A stretch of DNA of 64,000 nt, from positions 96,900-160,899 of the forward strand of contig NZ_JBJMAW010000007.1 in assembly GCF_046600735.1 (NCBI RefSeq), read 5' to 3'. This DNA is from Novilysobacter_A longmucuonensis (lineage in GTDB: Bacteria; Pseudomonadota; Gammaproteobacteria; Xanthomonadales; Xanthomonadaceae). The notes beneath the pieces were generated by a model, which was given only the letters and a program-made list of their open reading frames with translations, did not search any database and was not told the DNA's origin. Shown here one piece after another: positions 1-7,545 of the stretch. Numbering within the stretch: the first letter of the stretch is position 1; each line of letters starts with the position of its first letter. A program made the position numbers and the translations under genes.

Positions 1-701
1 CCGACCGCGCAGCGCCCGGCGTCGATCGCCTCGATCACCGCGGTGTCGTTGGCGAACGGCGGCGCGGCGAGGTTGGCGACCCAGCCCTGGACCACTTCCT
101 CGGTGCGCTCGGCACCGAGCGTGGAGATCATGGTCGCGACCAGGCTCTGGTTGTAGACCGAGTTGCTGGTGCGCAGGCACAGCTTGCCGTTCCACTTCGG
201 ATCGGCCAGGTCCTCGTAGGTCGACAGCTCCGAGGCCGGGGTCGCCTCCGGATCGTGGACCAGCGTGCGCGAGCGGACCGACAGGCCGAACCAGCGGTTC
301 TCCGGGTCGCGCAGGTTCTGCGGGATGTTGGTCTGCAGCGCCGCCGAATCGATCGGCTGCAGCAGGCCCAGATTGGCCGCCTGCCACAGGTTGCCGGCAT
401 CGACGGTGATGAGCACGTCGGCCGGGGTGCGGCTGCCTTCGGCCTGCAGCCGCTCCATCAGCGGCGGCGCCTTGTCGGTCAGGTACTCGATCTGGACCCC
501 GGTCTTCTCGGTGTAGCGATCGAACAGCGGCTTGACCAGTTGCTCGTTGCGCGAGGTGTAGACGACCAGCTCCTGCGGCGCGGCGCCATCGGACGCTGGG
601 GCGGCGCCCTGCGCCTGCTGGCTGGAGTCCTGGCTGGAGTTCTGGCTAGAACAGGCGGCGAGGCCGATCAGCACAGCGCTGGACAGCAGTAGGGTTCGCA
701 C
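1..701 (-). CDS. Fe(3+)-type ABC transporter substrate-binding lipoprotein (partial)
   Basis: The gene runs off the left edge, so only the N-terminal ~233 residues are visible. It starts with a lipoprotein signal (hydrophobic stretch then LAAC, lipid-anchored Cys), followed by a Ser/Gln-rich linker and a periplasmic binding domain beginning ELVVYTSRNEQLVKPLFDRY. That opening, plus the later WFGLSVRSRTLVHDP and ADPKWNGKLCLRTSNSVYNQ segments, is typical of the FbpA/AfuA class that captures ferric iron for import. I chose GTG at 701 over GTG at 710 because GAGGTG lies six bases upstream of it. A Fur-box match just upstream supports an iron role. The permease and ATPase would lie outside the window. 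Other ions or small oxyanions remain possible ligands because the ligand tyrosines near the C-terminus are not visible. Confidence 0.85.
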   Translation of the reverse strand, partial: MRTLLLSSAVLIGLAACSSQNSSQDSSQQAQGAAPASDGAAPQELVVYTSRNEQLVKPLFDRYTEKTGVQIEYLTDKAPPLMERLQAEGSRTPADVLITVDAGNLWQAANLGLLQPIDSAALQTNIPQNLRDPENRWFGLSVRSRTLVHDPEATPASELSTYEDLADPKWNGKLCLRTSNSVYNQSLVATMISTLGAERTEEVVQGWVANLAAPPFANDTAVIEAIDAGRCAV

Positions 702-727
702 GGGAAACACCTCGGGCAAGTGGCAAA

Positions 728-742
728 TGAGAATCACTATTA
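728..742. promoter_or_regulatory. Fur box candidate
   Basis: TGAGAATCACTATTA matches the 7-1-7 Fur consensus TGATAATNATTATCA at 12 of 14 fixed positions. It is centred about 34 bases upstream of the GTG start of the iron-type binding lipoprotein, where a repressor would block the promoter. The match is seen directly; Fur binding is inferred. Confidence 0.6.
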
Positions 743-810
743 TCCACGACTGGGCTAGGTAGCGGTAGCCGGGGGCCATGCCTGTCTACAAGTTACCGCC
801 GAGCAGAAGC

Positions 811-845
811 AAATCCCCTGTGTCCCCGTTTTTTCAAAGGGGGAG
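811..845. repeat. C/G-run inverted repeat (possible terminator)
   Basis: Runs of CCCC, CCCC and GGGGG flank a run of T, so the minus strand reads a CCCCC-TTTG-A-run-GGGG-ACACAGGGG element. It sits just downstream of the stop codon of the FKBP gene on the minus strand. I recall similar elements as common intergenic repeats in Xanthomonadaceae. It may fold and end transcription from either side. Confidence 0.45.
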
Positions 846-860
846 AAAGCTCGCTCGCCG

Positions 861-1301
861 TCAGCGCTCTGTGACCTCCAGCAACTCCACCTCGAACACC
901 AGCGACCCGTTCGGCGGGATCACGCCGCCGGCGCCCTTGCGGCCGTAGCCGTACTCCGCCGGGATCATCAGCACTCGCTTGCCGCCCACGCGCATCCCGG
1001 CAACGCCCTCGTCCCAACCGCGGATCACGCGTCGGGCGCCGAGCAGGAAGGTGAAAGGCTCGTTGCGATCGACCGAACTGTCGAATTTTTCACCGCGCTG
1101 GTCGGCGGCGTTCTCGTCATAGTTCCAGCCGGTGTAGTGCACGGTCACGTCCTGGCCGGGCCTGGCGACGGCGCCGCTGCCGATGCGGGTGTCTATGTGG
1201 TGCAGCTCGGCGATGCGGCCGCCTGGTGGCGGGCCGGGGTCGGCGCAGGCGGTGAGCAGGCCCAACAGCCCGCAGAGGGCGAAAAGCGACAAACGCGACA
1301 T
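861..1301 (-). CDS. FKBP-type peptidyl-prolyl cis-trans isomerase, lipoprotein
   Basis: A 146-residue protein with a lipoprotein signal (LLTAC at about residues 15-19) and one FKBP domain at about residues 45-144. Family motifs are plain: VTVHYTGW, FDSSVDRNEPFTFLLG, VIRGWDEGVAGMRVGGKR, IPAEYGYG and GVIPPNGSLVFEVELLEV. FKBPs catalyse isomerisation of X-Pro bonds in protein folding; the lipid anchor places this one in the periplasm, facing an envelope membrane. It has a single domain without the dimerisation region of Mip/FkpA proteins. It stands alone, followed by a repeat on its 3' side. The family call is secure; its clients are unknown. Confidence 0.93.
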   Translation of the reverse strand: MSRLSLFALCGLLGLLTACADPGPPPGGRIAELHHIDTRIGSGAVARPGQDVTVHYTGWNYDENAADQRGEKFDSSVDRNEPFTFLLGARRVIRGWDEGVAGMRVGGKRVLMIPAEYGYGRKGAGGVIPPNGSLVFEVELLEVTER

Positions 1302-1463
1302 GGCCGGCGCACTCTCGAGAAAGCGGGAGCGTCAGGTTAGCGCAGGCCCTGCGCAACCACCGGTGTTGGCCGCTCACCAGGGACGCAGCCGTGCGGCGGT
1401 TTTCGCGCACGTCAGGAGCCAGTGGCATAAGCTCGAGCGGTGGTGTTTCCGGAGAGGCGGCGC

Positions 1464-1616
1464 ATGAGCTGGTTGGGCATCCTGATCGTGGTGGTGGTGG
1501 GATATCTCGCGCTGAAGGCCGCCGGCCTGGTGTTGAAGCTGGTGTTATGGGGCGTGGTGCTGCTGGGCTTGTATCTGGTGCTCGCGGCGCTGCTCGGGCT
1601 GCCGGCGCCGTTCTAA
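1464..1616 (+). CDS. Small hydrophobic membrane protein, 50 aa
   Basis: A short frame starting MSWLGILIVVVVGYLALKA and ending LLGLPAPF. Nearly the whole chain is hydrophobic and could form one long or two short membrane helices around residues 4-20 and 22-43. The start is supported by a strong ribosome binding site, GGAGAGG, six bases before the ATG. I do not recognise a family. It lies 131 bases before the PPOX gene on the same strand and is too short for ordinary ORF cut-offs. It may be a small inner-membrane protein; no function can be inferred. Confidence 0.6.
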   Translation: MSWLGILIVVVVGYLALKAAGLVLKLVLWGVVLLGLYLVLAALLGLPAPF

Positions 1617-1747
1617 CGCGGCGGCGAGCGGTGGCCACCGTGTCGTTCACCCGCTTTTGCCTGCCGGCGCGGTTAGATCGTGGGCCACCGGGCGCACGAC
1701 CCAGCGCCTCGCCGACGCAGCTCTCGCAAAGAGAGACGGAGAACGCC

Positions 1748-2245
1748 ATGAACGACCGCGCCGCCAACATCAGGCATCTGGCCGAACTGATCCGCGATGT
1801 CGATATCGCGATGCTGACCACCGTCGCGCCCGATGGCCGGCTGGTCAGCCGCCCGCTGGGCACACAGGACGTCGAGTTCGACGGCGACCTGTGGTTTGCC
1901 AGCGAGTACGACAGCGGCAAGGCCGCCGAGATCGAGGCCAATCCCCACGTCAATGTCGCCTACGCCTCCAAGGGCAAGAACAGCTACGTCTCCGTCGCCG
2001 GTCGCGCCTCGCTGGTGCGCGACCGCGACAGGATCGAGCAGCTGTGGTCGCCGGCGATGAAGCTGTTCTTTCCCAACGGCAAGGACGACCCGAACCTGTG
2101 CCTGATCCGGGTCGAGGCCGAGAGCGCCGAGTACTGGGACGGGCCCGGCACGGCCATGGGCAAGGCCCTGTACTTCGCGCTGACCGCGGTGACCAACAAC
2201 CCGGGCAGCCTGTCGGAGAACGAGCGCATGGACCTGCGGCACTGA
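1748..2245 (+). CDS. Pyridoxamine 5'-phosphate oxidase family (general stress protein 26-like)
   Basis: A 165-residue cytosolic protein with the split-barrel flavin-binding fold. Visible signatures are the N-terminal helix followed by DIAMLTTVAPDGRLVSRPL, the LWFASEYDSGKAAEIEANPHVNVAYAS stretch and the C-terminal RVEAESAEYWDGPGT, all typical of general stress protein 26 relatives. These bind FMN, FAD or F420 and act as small redox or stress proteins; few have known substrates. The start used is the ATG at 1748, preceded by GGAG; an upstream in-frame extension is non-coding in character. It ends in a repeat-bearing spacer and has no operon partner on the same strand downstream. Confidence 0.88.
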   Translation: MNDRAANIRHLAELIRDVDIAMLTTVAPDGRLVSRPLGTQDVEFDGDLWFASEYDSGKAAEIEANPHVNVAYASKGKNSYVSVAGRASLVRDRDRIEQLWSPAMKLFFPNGKDDPNLCLIRVEAESAEYWDGPGTAMGKALYFALTAVTNNPGSLSENERMDLRH

Positions 2246-2260
2246 GGCCGCGGAGGCCCT

Positions 2261-2334
2261 GTCGGAGCGGCTTCAGCCGCGATCGAATGCATGGCCGATG
2301 TCCGGCTCCGGATCGCGGCTGAAGCCGCTCCTAC
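2261..2334. repeat. REP-like inverted repeat (family A)
   Basis: Two inverted arms with core GGAGCGGCTTCAGCCGC and its complement GCGGCTGAAGCCGCTCC, separated by about 30 bases. It lies between the converging PPOX and HI0933-like genes, where it could act as a transcript-stabilising or terminating structure. The same element recurs at least six more times in the window. Confidence 0.85.
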
Positions 2335-2352
2335 GAACGTGGGGCTACCGCG

Positions 2353-3594
2353 TCACACCGCGCCGCCGGCCGCATGCCCCGACGCCCAGGCCCACTGGAA
2401 GTTGTAGCCGCCGAGCCAGCCGGTCACATCGACCACCTCGCCGATGAAATACAGCCCCGGCACGCGCCGCGACTGCATGGTGCTCGATGACAGTTCAGCG
2501 GTGTCGACCCCGCCCAGGGTGACCTCGGCGGTGCGGTAGCCCTCGGTGCCGCTGGCGACCAGTGGCCAGCGCTGCAGGATCGCGGCGACCTCGCGCAACT
2601 GCGGTGCGGTGAACTGCTTCATCGGCCGCGCCGGCTCGACGTGCGGCAGCCACACCTCACACAGGCGCTGCGCGAAGCGCTTGGGCAACAGGTCGCCAAG
2701 CACGGTCTTGAGCTCGGCGGCGGGGCGCTCGATGCGCAGCAACTGCAGGGTCTCGAGCGCGTCGCGACCGGGCAGCAGGTCGAGCTGCAGGTCGTCGCCG
2801 GGCTGCCAGTACGAGGACACCTGCAGGATCGAAGGCCCGCTGAGGCCGCGATGGGTGACCAGCATCGAATTGCTGAAGCTCTGCCCATTGCATTGCGCGG
2901 TGACCGGCAGCGCGATGCCGCTGAGTTCGGCCAGACGCGTCTGGTGCTTGCCGCTGAGAGTCAGCGGCACCAGCCCGGCGCGGGTGGGCAGGACAGCGTG
3001 GCCGAACTGCCGGGCGAGCTCGTAGCCGAAGCCGCTGGCGCCCATGCTCGGGATCGACAGCCCGCCGCTGGCGACCACCAGCGCCGGTGCGGAAAACGCG
3101 CCGAGCGTGGTGTGCACTGCGAACCCGCCCGCGGGCGCGGCGTCTCCGGCGTCGTGCAGCACCCGCTGGACGCTGCAACTGGTCTCCACCCGCACCCCGG
3201 CGGCGGCGCATTCGTCCAGCAGCATCTTCACGATCAACTTGGACGACTCGTCGCAGAACAGTTGCCCGAGCTCCTTCTCGTGGTACGCGATGCGGTGGTG
3301 CTCGACCATCTCGATGAAGTGCGTTGGGGTGTAGCGCGCCAGCGCTGACTTGCAGAAGTGCGGGTTGGCCGAGAGGTAGTTGTCCGGTGTGGTGCCGGTG
3401 TTGGTGAAATTGCAGCGGCCGCCGCCCGACATCAGGATCTTCTTGCCGATCCGGTTGGCGTGCTCGATCACCAGCACGCGCTTGCCGCGCTGCCCGGCGG
3501 TGATCGCGCACATCAGTCCGGCGGCGCCGCCACCGACGACCACCACGTCCATTGCTTGCCTGTCCGCCGGCGGCATGGGCAGCGGTGCGGTCAC
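2353..3594 (-). CDS. HI0933/BaiN-type NAD(P)/FAD-dependent oxidoreductase (YhiN-like)
   Basis: A 413-residue flavoprotein with the dinucleotide-binding motif VVVGGGAAGLMCAITAG near residue 18, the family signature GGGRCNFTNTG, and the C-terminal FAD-contact region YFIGEVVDVTGWLGGYNFQWAWASGHAAG. Members of the HI0933 family are soluble FAD proteins; YhiN is uncharacterised and BaiN is linked to bile-acid dehydroxylation, so the substrate here is unknown. The start is GTG at 3594, four bases after the stop of the upstream yaeQ-like gene, suggesting co-transcription; an ATG seven codons later (MPPADRQ) or the one at MDVVVVGGG is also possible. Length is normal for the family. Confidence 0.92.
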   Translation of the reverse strand: MTAPLPMPPADRQAMDVVVVGGGAAGLMCAITAGQRGKRVLVIEHANRIGKKILMSGGGRCNFTNTGTTPDNYLSANPHFCKSALARYTPTHFIEMVEHHRIAYHEKELGQLFCDESSKLIVKMLLDECAAAGVRVETSCSVQRVLHDAGDAAPAGGFAVHTTLGAFSAPALVVASGGLSIPSMGASGFGYELARQFGHAVLPTRAGLVPLTLSGKHQTRLAELSGIALPVTAQCNGQSFSNSMLVTHRGLSGPSILQVSSYWQPGDDLQLDLLPGRDALETLQLLRIERPAAELKTVLGDLLPKRFAQRLCEVWLPHVEPARPMKQFTAPQLREVAAILQRWPLVASGTEGYRTAEVTLGGVDTAELSSSTMQSRRVPGLYFIGEVVDVTGWLGGYNFQWAWASGHAAGGAV

Positions 3595-3598
3595 GCGC

Positions 3599-4150
3599 TC
3601 ATGCGTCGGCGGCGGCCATGCGCACGCCCGGCCGCAGCACCACGTTGATGGTGTCGCTCATCAGTTGCGTCTCGCCGTCCTGGATCAGGCAGTTCAGCCG
3701 CATGCCGCGCTGGATCAGGGTGACCAGCGCATCGACCACGTCGGTAGGGATGTCGATCACGGTGAGGTTCTTCAGCCGCGACAGCGACGGGGCGATCTTG
3801 TCCCACCAGATGTCCGAGCCGCGACCGCCGTAGTTCACCACCACCACCTGCTGGGCGCGGCCGCAGGCCTTCTTGATGCGCGACTCGTCGGGCTGGCCGA
3901 GGTCGATCCATTGCTCGACGTCGCCGATGTAGTCGCGGCGCCACAGGTCCGGCTCGTCCTCGCTGCTGAGGCCGCGGCCGAACTCCAGGCGCTCGTCGGC
4001 ATGCAGCGCGAACGCGATCAGCCGCACCATCAGCCGCTCGTCGGTCTCCGAGGGATGCTGGGCGAGAGTGAGGTTGTGGGTGGCGTAGTAGTGCCGATCC
4101 ATGTCGCTGATCTGCAGTTCCGCCTTGACCACGGTGGATTTGAGCGCCAT
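3599..4150 (-). CDS. YaeQ family protein
   Basis: A 183-residue protein that matches YaeQ along its length: N-terminal MALKSTVVKAELQISDMDRHYY, the ETDERLMVRLIAFALHADERLEF segment, LWRRDYIGDVEQWIDLGQPDE and the C-terminal MQLSDT-like region. YaeQ folds like a PD-(D/E)XK nuclease, and E. coli YaeQ was reported to suppress loss of RfaH, but its molecular role is unsettled. It is the first gene of a likely two-gene unit with the HI0933-like flavoprotein, four bases downstream. A TAGAAT hexamer on the minus strand 31 bases before the ATG is a good -10 candidate. Confidence 0.9.
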   Translation of the reverse strand: MALKSTVVKAELQISDMDRHYYATHNLTLAQHPSETDERLMVRLIAFALHADERLEFGRGLSSEDEPDLWRRDYIGDVEQWIDLGQPDESRIKKACGRAQQVVVVNYGGRGSDIWWDKIAPSLSRLKNLTVIDIPTDVVDALVTLIQRGMRLNCLIQDGETQLMSDTINVVLRPGVRMAAADA

Positions 4151-4181
4151 GAGGGTGAGGGCCGGCCGGAAAAGGGCCGTT

Positions 4182-4187
4182 ATTCTA
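4182..4187 (-). promoter_or_regulatory. -10 element candidate for the yaeQ-like gene
   Basis: TAGAAT on the minus strand, 31 bases before the ATG of the yaeQ-like gene. The same hexamer precedes uup, the small frame before nfuA, and rpmJ in this window. No convincing -35 hexamer was identified. Confidence 0.4.
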
Positions 4188-4230
4188 ACTTCCGCGCAGC
4201 CGACGCTCCGGTCAGCGCTCCCGCGGCGTG

Positions 4231-4255
4231 CGATCGCGGCTGAAGCCGCTCCTAC
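4231..4255. repeat. Single arm of family A repeat
   Basis: Only the right arm (GCGGCTGAAGCCGCTCC) of the REP-like element is present, with no recognisable partner nearby. It lies in the 285-base spacer between the divergent yaeQ-like gene and the secreted polyproline protein. Confidence 0.7.
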
Positions 4256-4435
4256 AAGAGCGCCGCGTTTTCCGCGCGTCGCGCAAGCCTCTGAATACCC
4301 CTTCCGTGGAATGGTCCCGTGATTTCACCTCTGGCACGGTGCGGGAGGGACAAAAGGAACGCGCGGGCACCGCGTCATGACCAGTGAGTCCCACGCGCAC
4401 GACATACGTGCATCCCCCTGGACAAGGAGACTGAA

Positions 4436-4879
4436 ATGATCGGGACGAAGAAGTCACTGATGACGGCTGCGCTGGCTATCGGCGCGGCCTTGATTGCCGG
4501 CTCTGCCCTCGCGGGCGAGGGTGAACATGATCCGCCGCCGCCTCCGCCGCCGCCTCCGCCCGAGGAACTGCTGTTGTGTCACAACATCGGCGGGCCACGA
4601 GACCTGGGCGCCAACTGCGAAGCCACCGGCAACTGCACTTTCATCCTGCAGGACGGGTCAAGAATCATCCTTACCGGCAATCAATTCCTCGGGATCGTGA
4701 TCGGGGCCAAGAGCGAAAAAGCCATCGCGGCCCACCTGGCCCATGGCGATGGTTGGGCCATCGGTCCGATCTATGATCCACCGCTGCACCTGGCGTCGGT
4801 GGTGGGGCCGCATCAGGCATCCAATGTGGAGTGCTTTGCAGAGCGGGAATTCCCGCAGCCGCCGGAGCCGGGCAACTGA
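4436..4879 (+). CDS. Secreted protein with polyproline linker, unknown function
   Basis: A 147-residue protein with a clear Sec signal peptide (KK then a hydrophobic core ending GSALAGEG, cleavage around residue 26). An acidic/His spacer is followed by ten consecutive prolines at about residues 33-42, then a compact ~100-residue domain with three Cys in its first part (CHN, NCEA, NCTF) and one near the end (VECF). The domain contains a GNQFLGIVIGAKSEKAIAAHLAHGDGW segment. I do not recognise a family. The proline run would act as a stiff linker holding the domain away from the signal end, and the four cysteines could form disulphides after export. It stands alone between a minus-strand and a minus-strand gene. 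Confidence 0.75.
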   Translation: MIGTKKSLMTAALAIGAALIAGSALAGEGEHDPPPPPPPPPPEELLLCHNIGGPRDLGANCEATGNCTFILQDGSRIILTGNQFLGIVIGAKSEKAIAAHLAHGDGWAIGPIYDPPLHLASVVGPHQASNVECFAEREFPQPPEPGN

Positions 4880-4938
4880 CCCGCGCAGCGGTGCAGGGAA
4901 CGCAACAGGGTCTGCCGCTTCATGAGGGGGCAGGCCCT

Positions 4939-5718
4939 TTACCAGCGCAACCTGGATAGAGAATCACTGGCGCCCGCCGCCTGCAGGATCACCAGCGCGC
5001 GGCGGTGCACGCCGAGTTTGGCGAAGACGCTCTTGAGGTGCTTCTTGACGGTGTCTTCCATGATCCCGAGTTCGCGCGCGATTTCCTTGTTGCTGCAGCC
5101 CCGTCGCAGCCGCGCAACGACCTGAAACTCCCTTCGCGTGAGCGTGTCCATGGCGTGGGGGCGGTCCGGATCGGATGCCGCGGCTTCCGCAGGAGGCAGT
5201 GGCCACGTCGGGTCGGTGACGACATGGGCCAGCAAGCGGCGCGATAGCCACAGCTCGCCCTTGCTGACGGCGCGGATAGCCTTGAGGCAGAGATCGGGCG
5301 GGCTGGTGGTCAGCAGCAATCCGTGAAACCGGTTGCGCAACACGTCGGCGACCGCGCTGCGGCAAATCTCTTCCGACACGAGGAGCACGCGCACACGGGG
5401 GCAGCGCTGGCGGATCCATTGCAGCGACATCGGATCCAGGCGGTCCAGCAACGCCTTGTCGAGCAGCAGCACCCTGGGTTGGTGGCGCTCCAGGCAGGTC
5501 GTCAGGCGGGTCGGGTCCACGACCGGCTCGCCCTGGATCTCGATGCCGGGCCTGGATGCCAGCATGGACCGCCAGGCCGCTTGCAGGGGCTGGCGGTCCA
5601 AAGCGGTCATGACCGTTATCGCTGCCGCCGAGACCCCCAACTCCCCGAGCACAAGCGGTGCCGGGTAAGGGGCTGCGTCTGAACGCACAGCGCGGTCTTG
5701 TCCTGCGTGTATCGTCAT
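4939..5718 (-). CDS. LuxR/NarL-type response regulator with atypical receiver domain
   Basis: A 259-residue protein with an N-terminal receiver-like domain (about residues 25-165) and a C-terminal LuxR helix-turn-helix (about 185-245; LTRREFQVVARLRRGCSNKEIARELG then DTVKKHLKSVFAKLGV). The HTH is canonical. The receiver keeps the central aspartate in VLLLDKALL but has lost one acidic residue of the usual pair near the N-terminus, and the lysine expected at the end of strand five is replaced (GLLLTT). Control may therefore not depend on normal phosphorylation. No histidine kinase is adjacent. I chose the ATG at 5718 (MTIHAG); the much longer open frame upstream is Arg/Pro-rich shadow sequence. 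Its targets are unknown. Confidence 0.85.
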   Translation of the reverse strand: MTIHAGQDRAVRSDAAPYPAPLVLGELGVSAAAITVMTALDRQPLQAAWRSMLASRPGIEIQGEPVVDPTRLTTCLERHQPRVLLLDKALLDRLDPMSLQWIRQRCPRVRVLLVSEEICRSAVADVLRNRFHGLLLTTSPPDLCLKAIRAVSKGELWLSRRLLAHVVTDPTWPLPPAEAAASDPDRPHAMDTLTRREFQVVARLRRGCSNKEIARELGIMEDTVKKHLKSVFAKLGVHRRALVILQAAGASDSLSRLRW

Positions 5719-6028
5719 CAACCTGTTCCAGTGAACAGCAACCGGGCTTGTCCTGGTGTCGCACCTCCTGGCGGCGCATGGCGAGCCAGGCGCGCTGACC
5801 AGACAGGAACCCCAGGCGCCCCCGAAGGTGCCGTTCCCTGCCCACCACCACTTCCGTACCTCGGGGGAACGCGGGTGCGATCGTCGAGCGGACAAGCCGG
5901 TGCTTGATTTCTGCAGTAGCGCAAGCGGGGCGGCCGCTTGGTGCCGGTGCCGCAGCACTTGAATGGCTGCCCGGCACAATCCGGACACCCCAACGGACGC
6001 CGCAGGGCAGGACAATTACCCTGTCCGC
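5719..6028. other. Divergent intergenic region, no gene seen
   Basis: This 310-base spacer separates the LuxR-type regulator from the pseudouridine synthase and must hold both promoters. I see no repeat arm, RNA gene or credible small frame in it; the long open frames crossing it are composition-driven. Confidence 0.5.
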
Positions 6029-6913
6029 ATGAAACCACCGCCTCCGAACGCCGATGGCATCGCCGCGAGCCGTCTGCAGTTGCCGCCGGGGCCGTGGGCG
6101 ACGGTGCTGGACGGGCTGTGTGCGCGCTTTCCGGCAATCACGCGGGCGGCGTGGCTGGAGCGGTTTGCGCGCGGGCGAGTGCTCGATGAGGCGGGGCGGC
6201 CGATCGAGGCGGATGCGCGTTATCGGGTCGGGGCGGAGGTCTACTACTTCCGCGAGGTCGTGGACGAGCCGCGGATTCCGTTCGCCGAGCGCATCGTCCA
6301 TGCCGACGCGCACCTCATCGTCGCCGACAAGCCGCACTTCCTGCCGGTAACGCCGGCGGGCGGCTTCGTCGCGGAGACGCTATTGGCACGGCTGGTGCGG
6401 CGGCTCGGCAATCCCGATCTGGTGCCGCTGCACCGCATCGATCGCGATACCGCCGGGCTCGTGATGTTTGCCACCGATCCGCGCACGCGCGACCGCTACC
6501 AGGCGCTGTTCCGCGAGCGCCGCATCGGCAAGCGCTACGAGGCCATCGCGCCGGCGCTGCCGTTGCTGAGGTTCCCGCTGGTGCGGTGCAGCCGCCTGGT
6601 CGCGGGCGAGCCGTTCTTCCGCATGCGTGAGGTCGACGGCGACGCCAACAGCGAGACGCGCGTCGACGTGCTGCAGCGTGGCGGCGCGCTGTGGCGTTAT
6701 GCGCTGGAGCCGGTGAGTGGGCGCAAGCATCAGTTGCGAGTGCACATGGCCGGGCTGGGGGCACCGATCGCGAACGACGCGTTCTATCCGGAGCTGCGCG
6801 AGCGGCAGGCCGATGATTTCGAACGGCCACTGCAGTTGCTGGCGCAGTCGTTGAGGTTCGTCGATCCGCTGAGCGGCCATGAGCGCATGTTCGAGAGTCG
6901 GATGGCGCTGTAG
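6029..6913 (+). CDS. RluA-family pseudouridine synthase
   Basis: A 294-residue protein with the RluA catalytic signature LHRIDRDTAGLVMFA, whose aspartate attacks the target uridine, preceded by the strand IVHADAHLIVADKPHFLPVTPAG and followed by RKHQLRVHMAGLGAPI. These motifs define the family that isomerises uridine to pseudouridine in rRNA or tRNA. The N-terminal ~80 residues contain a short S4-like segment (TRAAWLERFARGRVLDEAGRPIEADARYRVG). I start at the ATG at 6029 (MKPPPP); an in-frame start 22 codons earlier adds only low-complexity sequence. A family A repeat begins at its stop codon. The exact RNA target cannot be told. Confidence 0.9.
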   Translation: MKPPPPNADGIAASRLQLPPGPWATVLDGLCARFPAITRAAWLERFARGRVLDEAGRPIEADARYRVGAEVYYFREVVDEPRIPFAERIVHADAHLIVADKPHFLPVTPAGGFVAETLLARLVRRLGNPDLVPLHRIDRDTAGLVMFATDPRTRDRYQALFRERRIGKRYEAIAPALPLLRFPLVRCSRLVAGEPFFRMREVDGDANSETRVDVLQRGGALWRYALEPVSGRKHQLRVHMAGLGAPIANDAFYPELRERQADDFERPLQLLAQSLRFVDPLSGHERMFESRMAL

Positions 6914-6984
6914 GAGCGGCTTCAGCCGCGATCGGATGCATGGCGGCTCGTCCGGTCCCGGATCGCGGCTGAAGCCGCTCCTAC
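6910..6984. repeat. REP-like inverted repeat (family A)
   Basis: Paired arms GTAGGAGCGGCTTCAGCC and GGCTGAAGCCGCTCCTAC flank a ~30-base loop. The left arm overlaps the last bases of the pseudouridine synthase stop codon region, so the element forms the 3' end of that transcript. Confidence 0.88.
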
Positions 6985-7055
6985 AGGTTACGAGCCTTCA
7001 CGCGTCCGACGCGCCGAACGCGGTGTCATGGCCTACACCGCTTGGGCTGCGATCC

Positions 7056-7526
7056 ATGTTCTTCGACTCCTGGAACGACCTGCTGCGCGTACTGCTGGTC
7101 GGCATCTGCGCCTACGTCGCGCTGGTCGTGCTGCTGCGCGTGTCGGGCAAGCGCACGCTGACCAAGATGAACGCCTTCGACTTGGTGGTGACGATCGCGC
7201 TGGGCTCGACCCTCGCCACGATCCTGCTGAGCCGCGAGGTGTCGCTGGCCGAGGGCGTGCTGGCGCTCGCGCTGCTGATATTCCTGCAGTTCCTCATCAC
7301 CTGGCTGTCCTCGCGCTGGCGCGCGGTGCACGATCTGGTGGCCAGCGAAGCGACCCTGCTGTTGCACGAGGGCGAGTTCCTGCACCAGACGATGCGCAGG
7401 GAACGGGTCAACGAGCAGGAGGTGCGCCAGGCGCTGCGCAACCACGGGATCGATGATCCCGCCGATGCCCGCGCGGTGGTGATGGAGACCGACGGCAGCT
7501 TCAGCATCATCAAGAAGCGCAGCTAA
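7056..7526 (+). CDS. DUF421 family membrane protein (YetF-like)
   Basis: A 156-residue inner-membrane protein. Three hydrophobic segments at about residues 9-27, 41-60 and 63-80 are followed by a soluble C-terminal domain. The conserved family block RVSGKRTLTKMNAFDLVVTIALGSTLATILL is present, as is the C-terminal RRERVNEQEVRQALRNHGI region. DUF421/YetF proteins are widespread and their function is unresolved. I start at the ATG at 7056 (MFFDSW); the frame upstream reads through a family A repeat and is not coding. The gene faces the mgtC-like gene, with a 19-base gap between the converging stops. Confidence 0.9.
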   Translation: MFFDSWNDLLRVLLVGICAYVALVVLLRVSGKRTLTKMNAFDLVVTIALGSTLATILLSREVSLAEGVLALALLIFLQFLITWLSSRWRAVHDLVASEATLLLHEGEFLHQTMRRERVNEQEVRQALRNHGIDDPADARAVVMETDGSFSIIKKRS

Positions 7527-7545
7527 AGGTCGTGGCGCGACGACG

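Noticed and set aside
5719..6015. A 99-residue N-terminal extension of the LuxR-type regulator
   Set aside because: The extension is Arg/Pro/Ser-rich with no receiver features, and MTIHAG at 5718 gives a protein of normal response-regulator length.
6879..7055. N-terminal extension of the DUF421 protein
   Set aside because: It reads through a family A repeat and overlaps the pseudouridine synthase end; the real start is MFFDSW at 7056.
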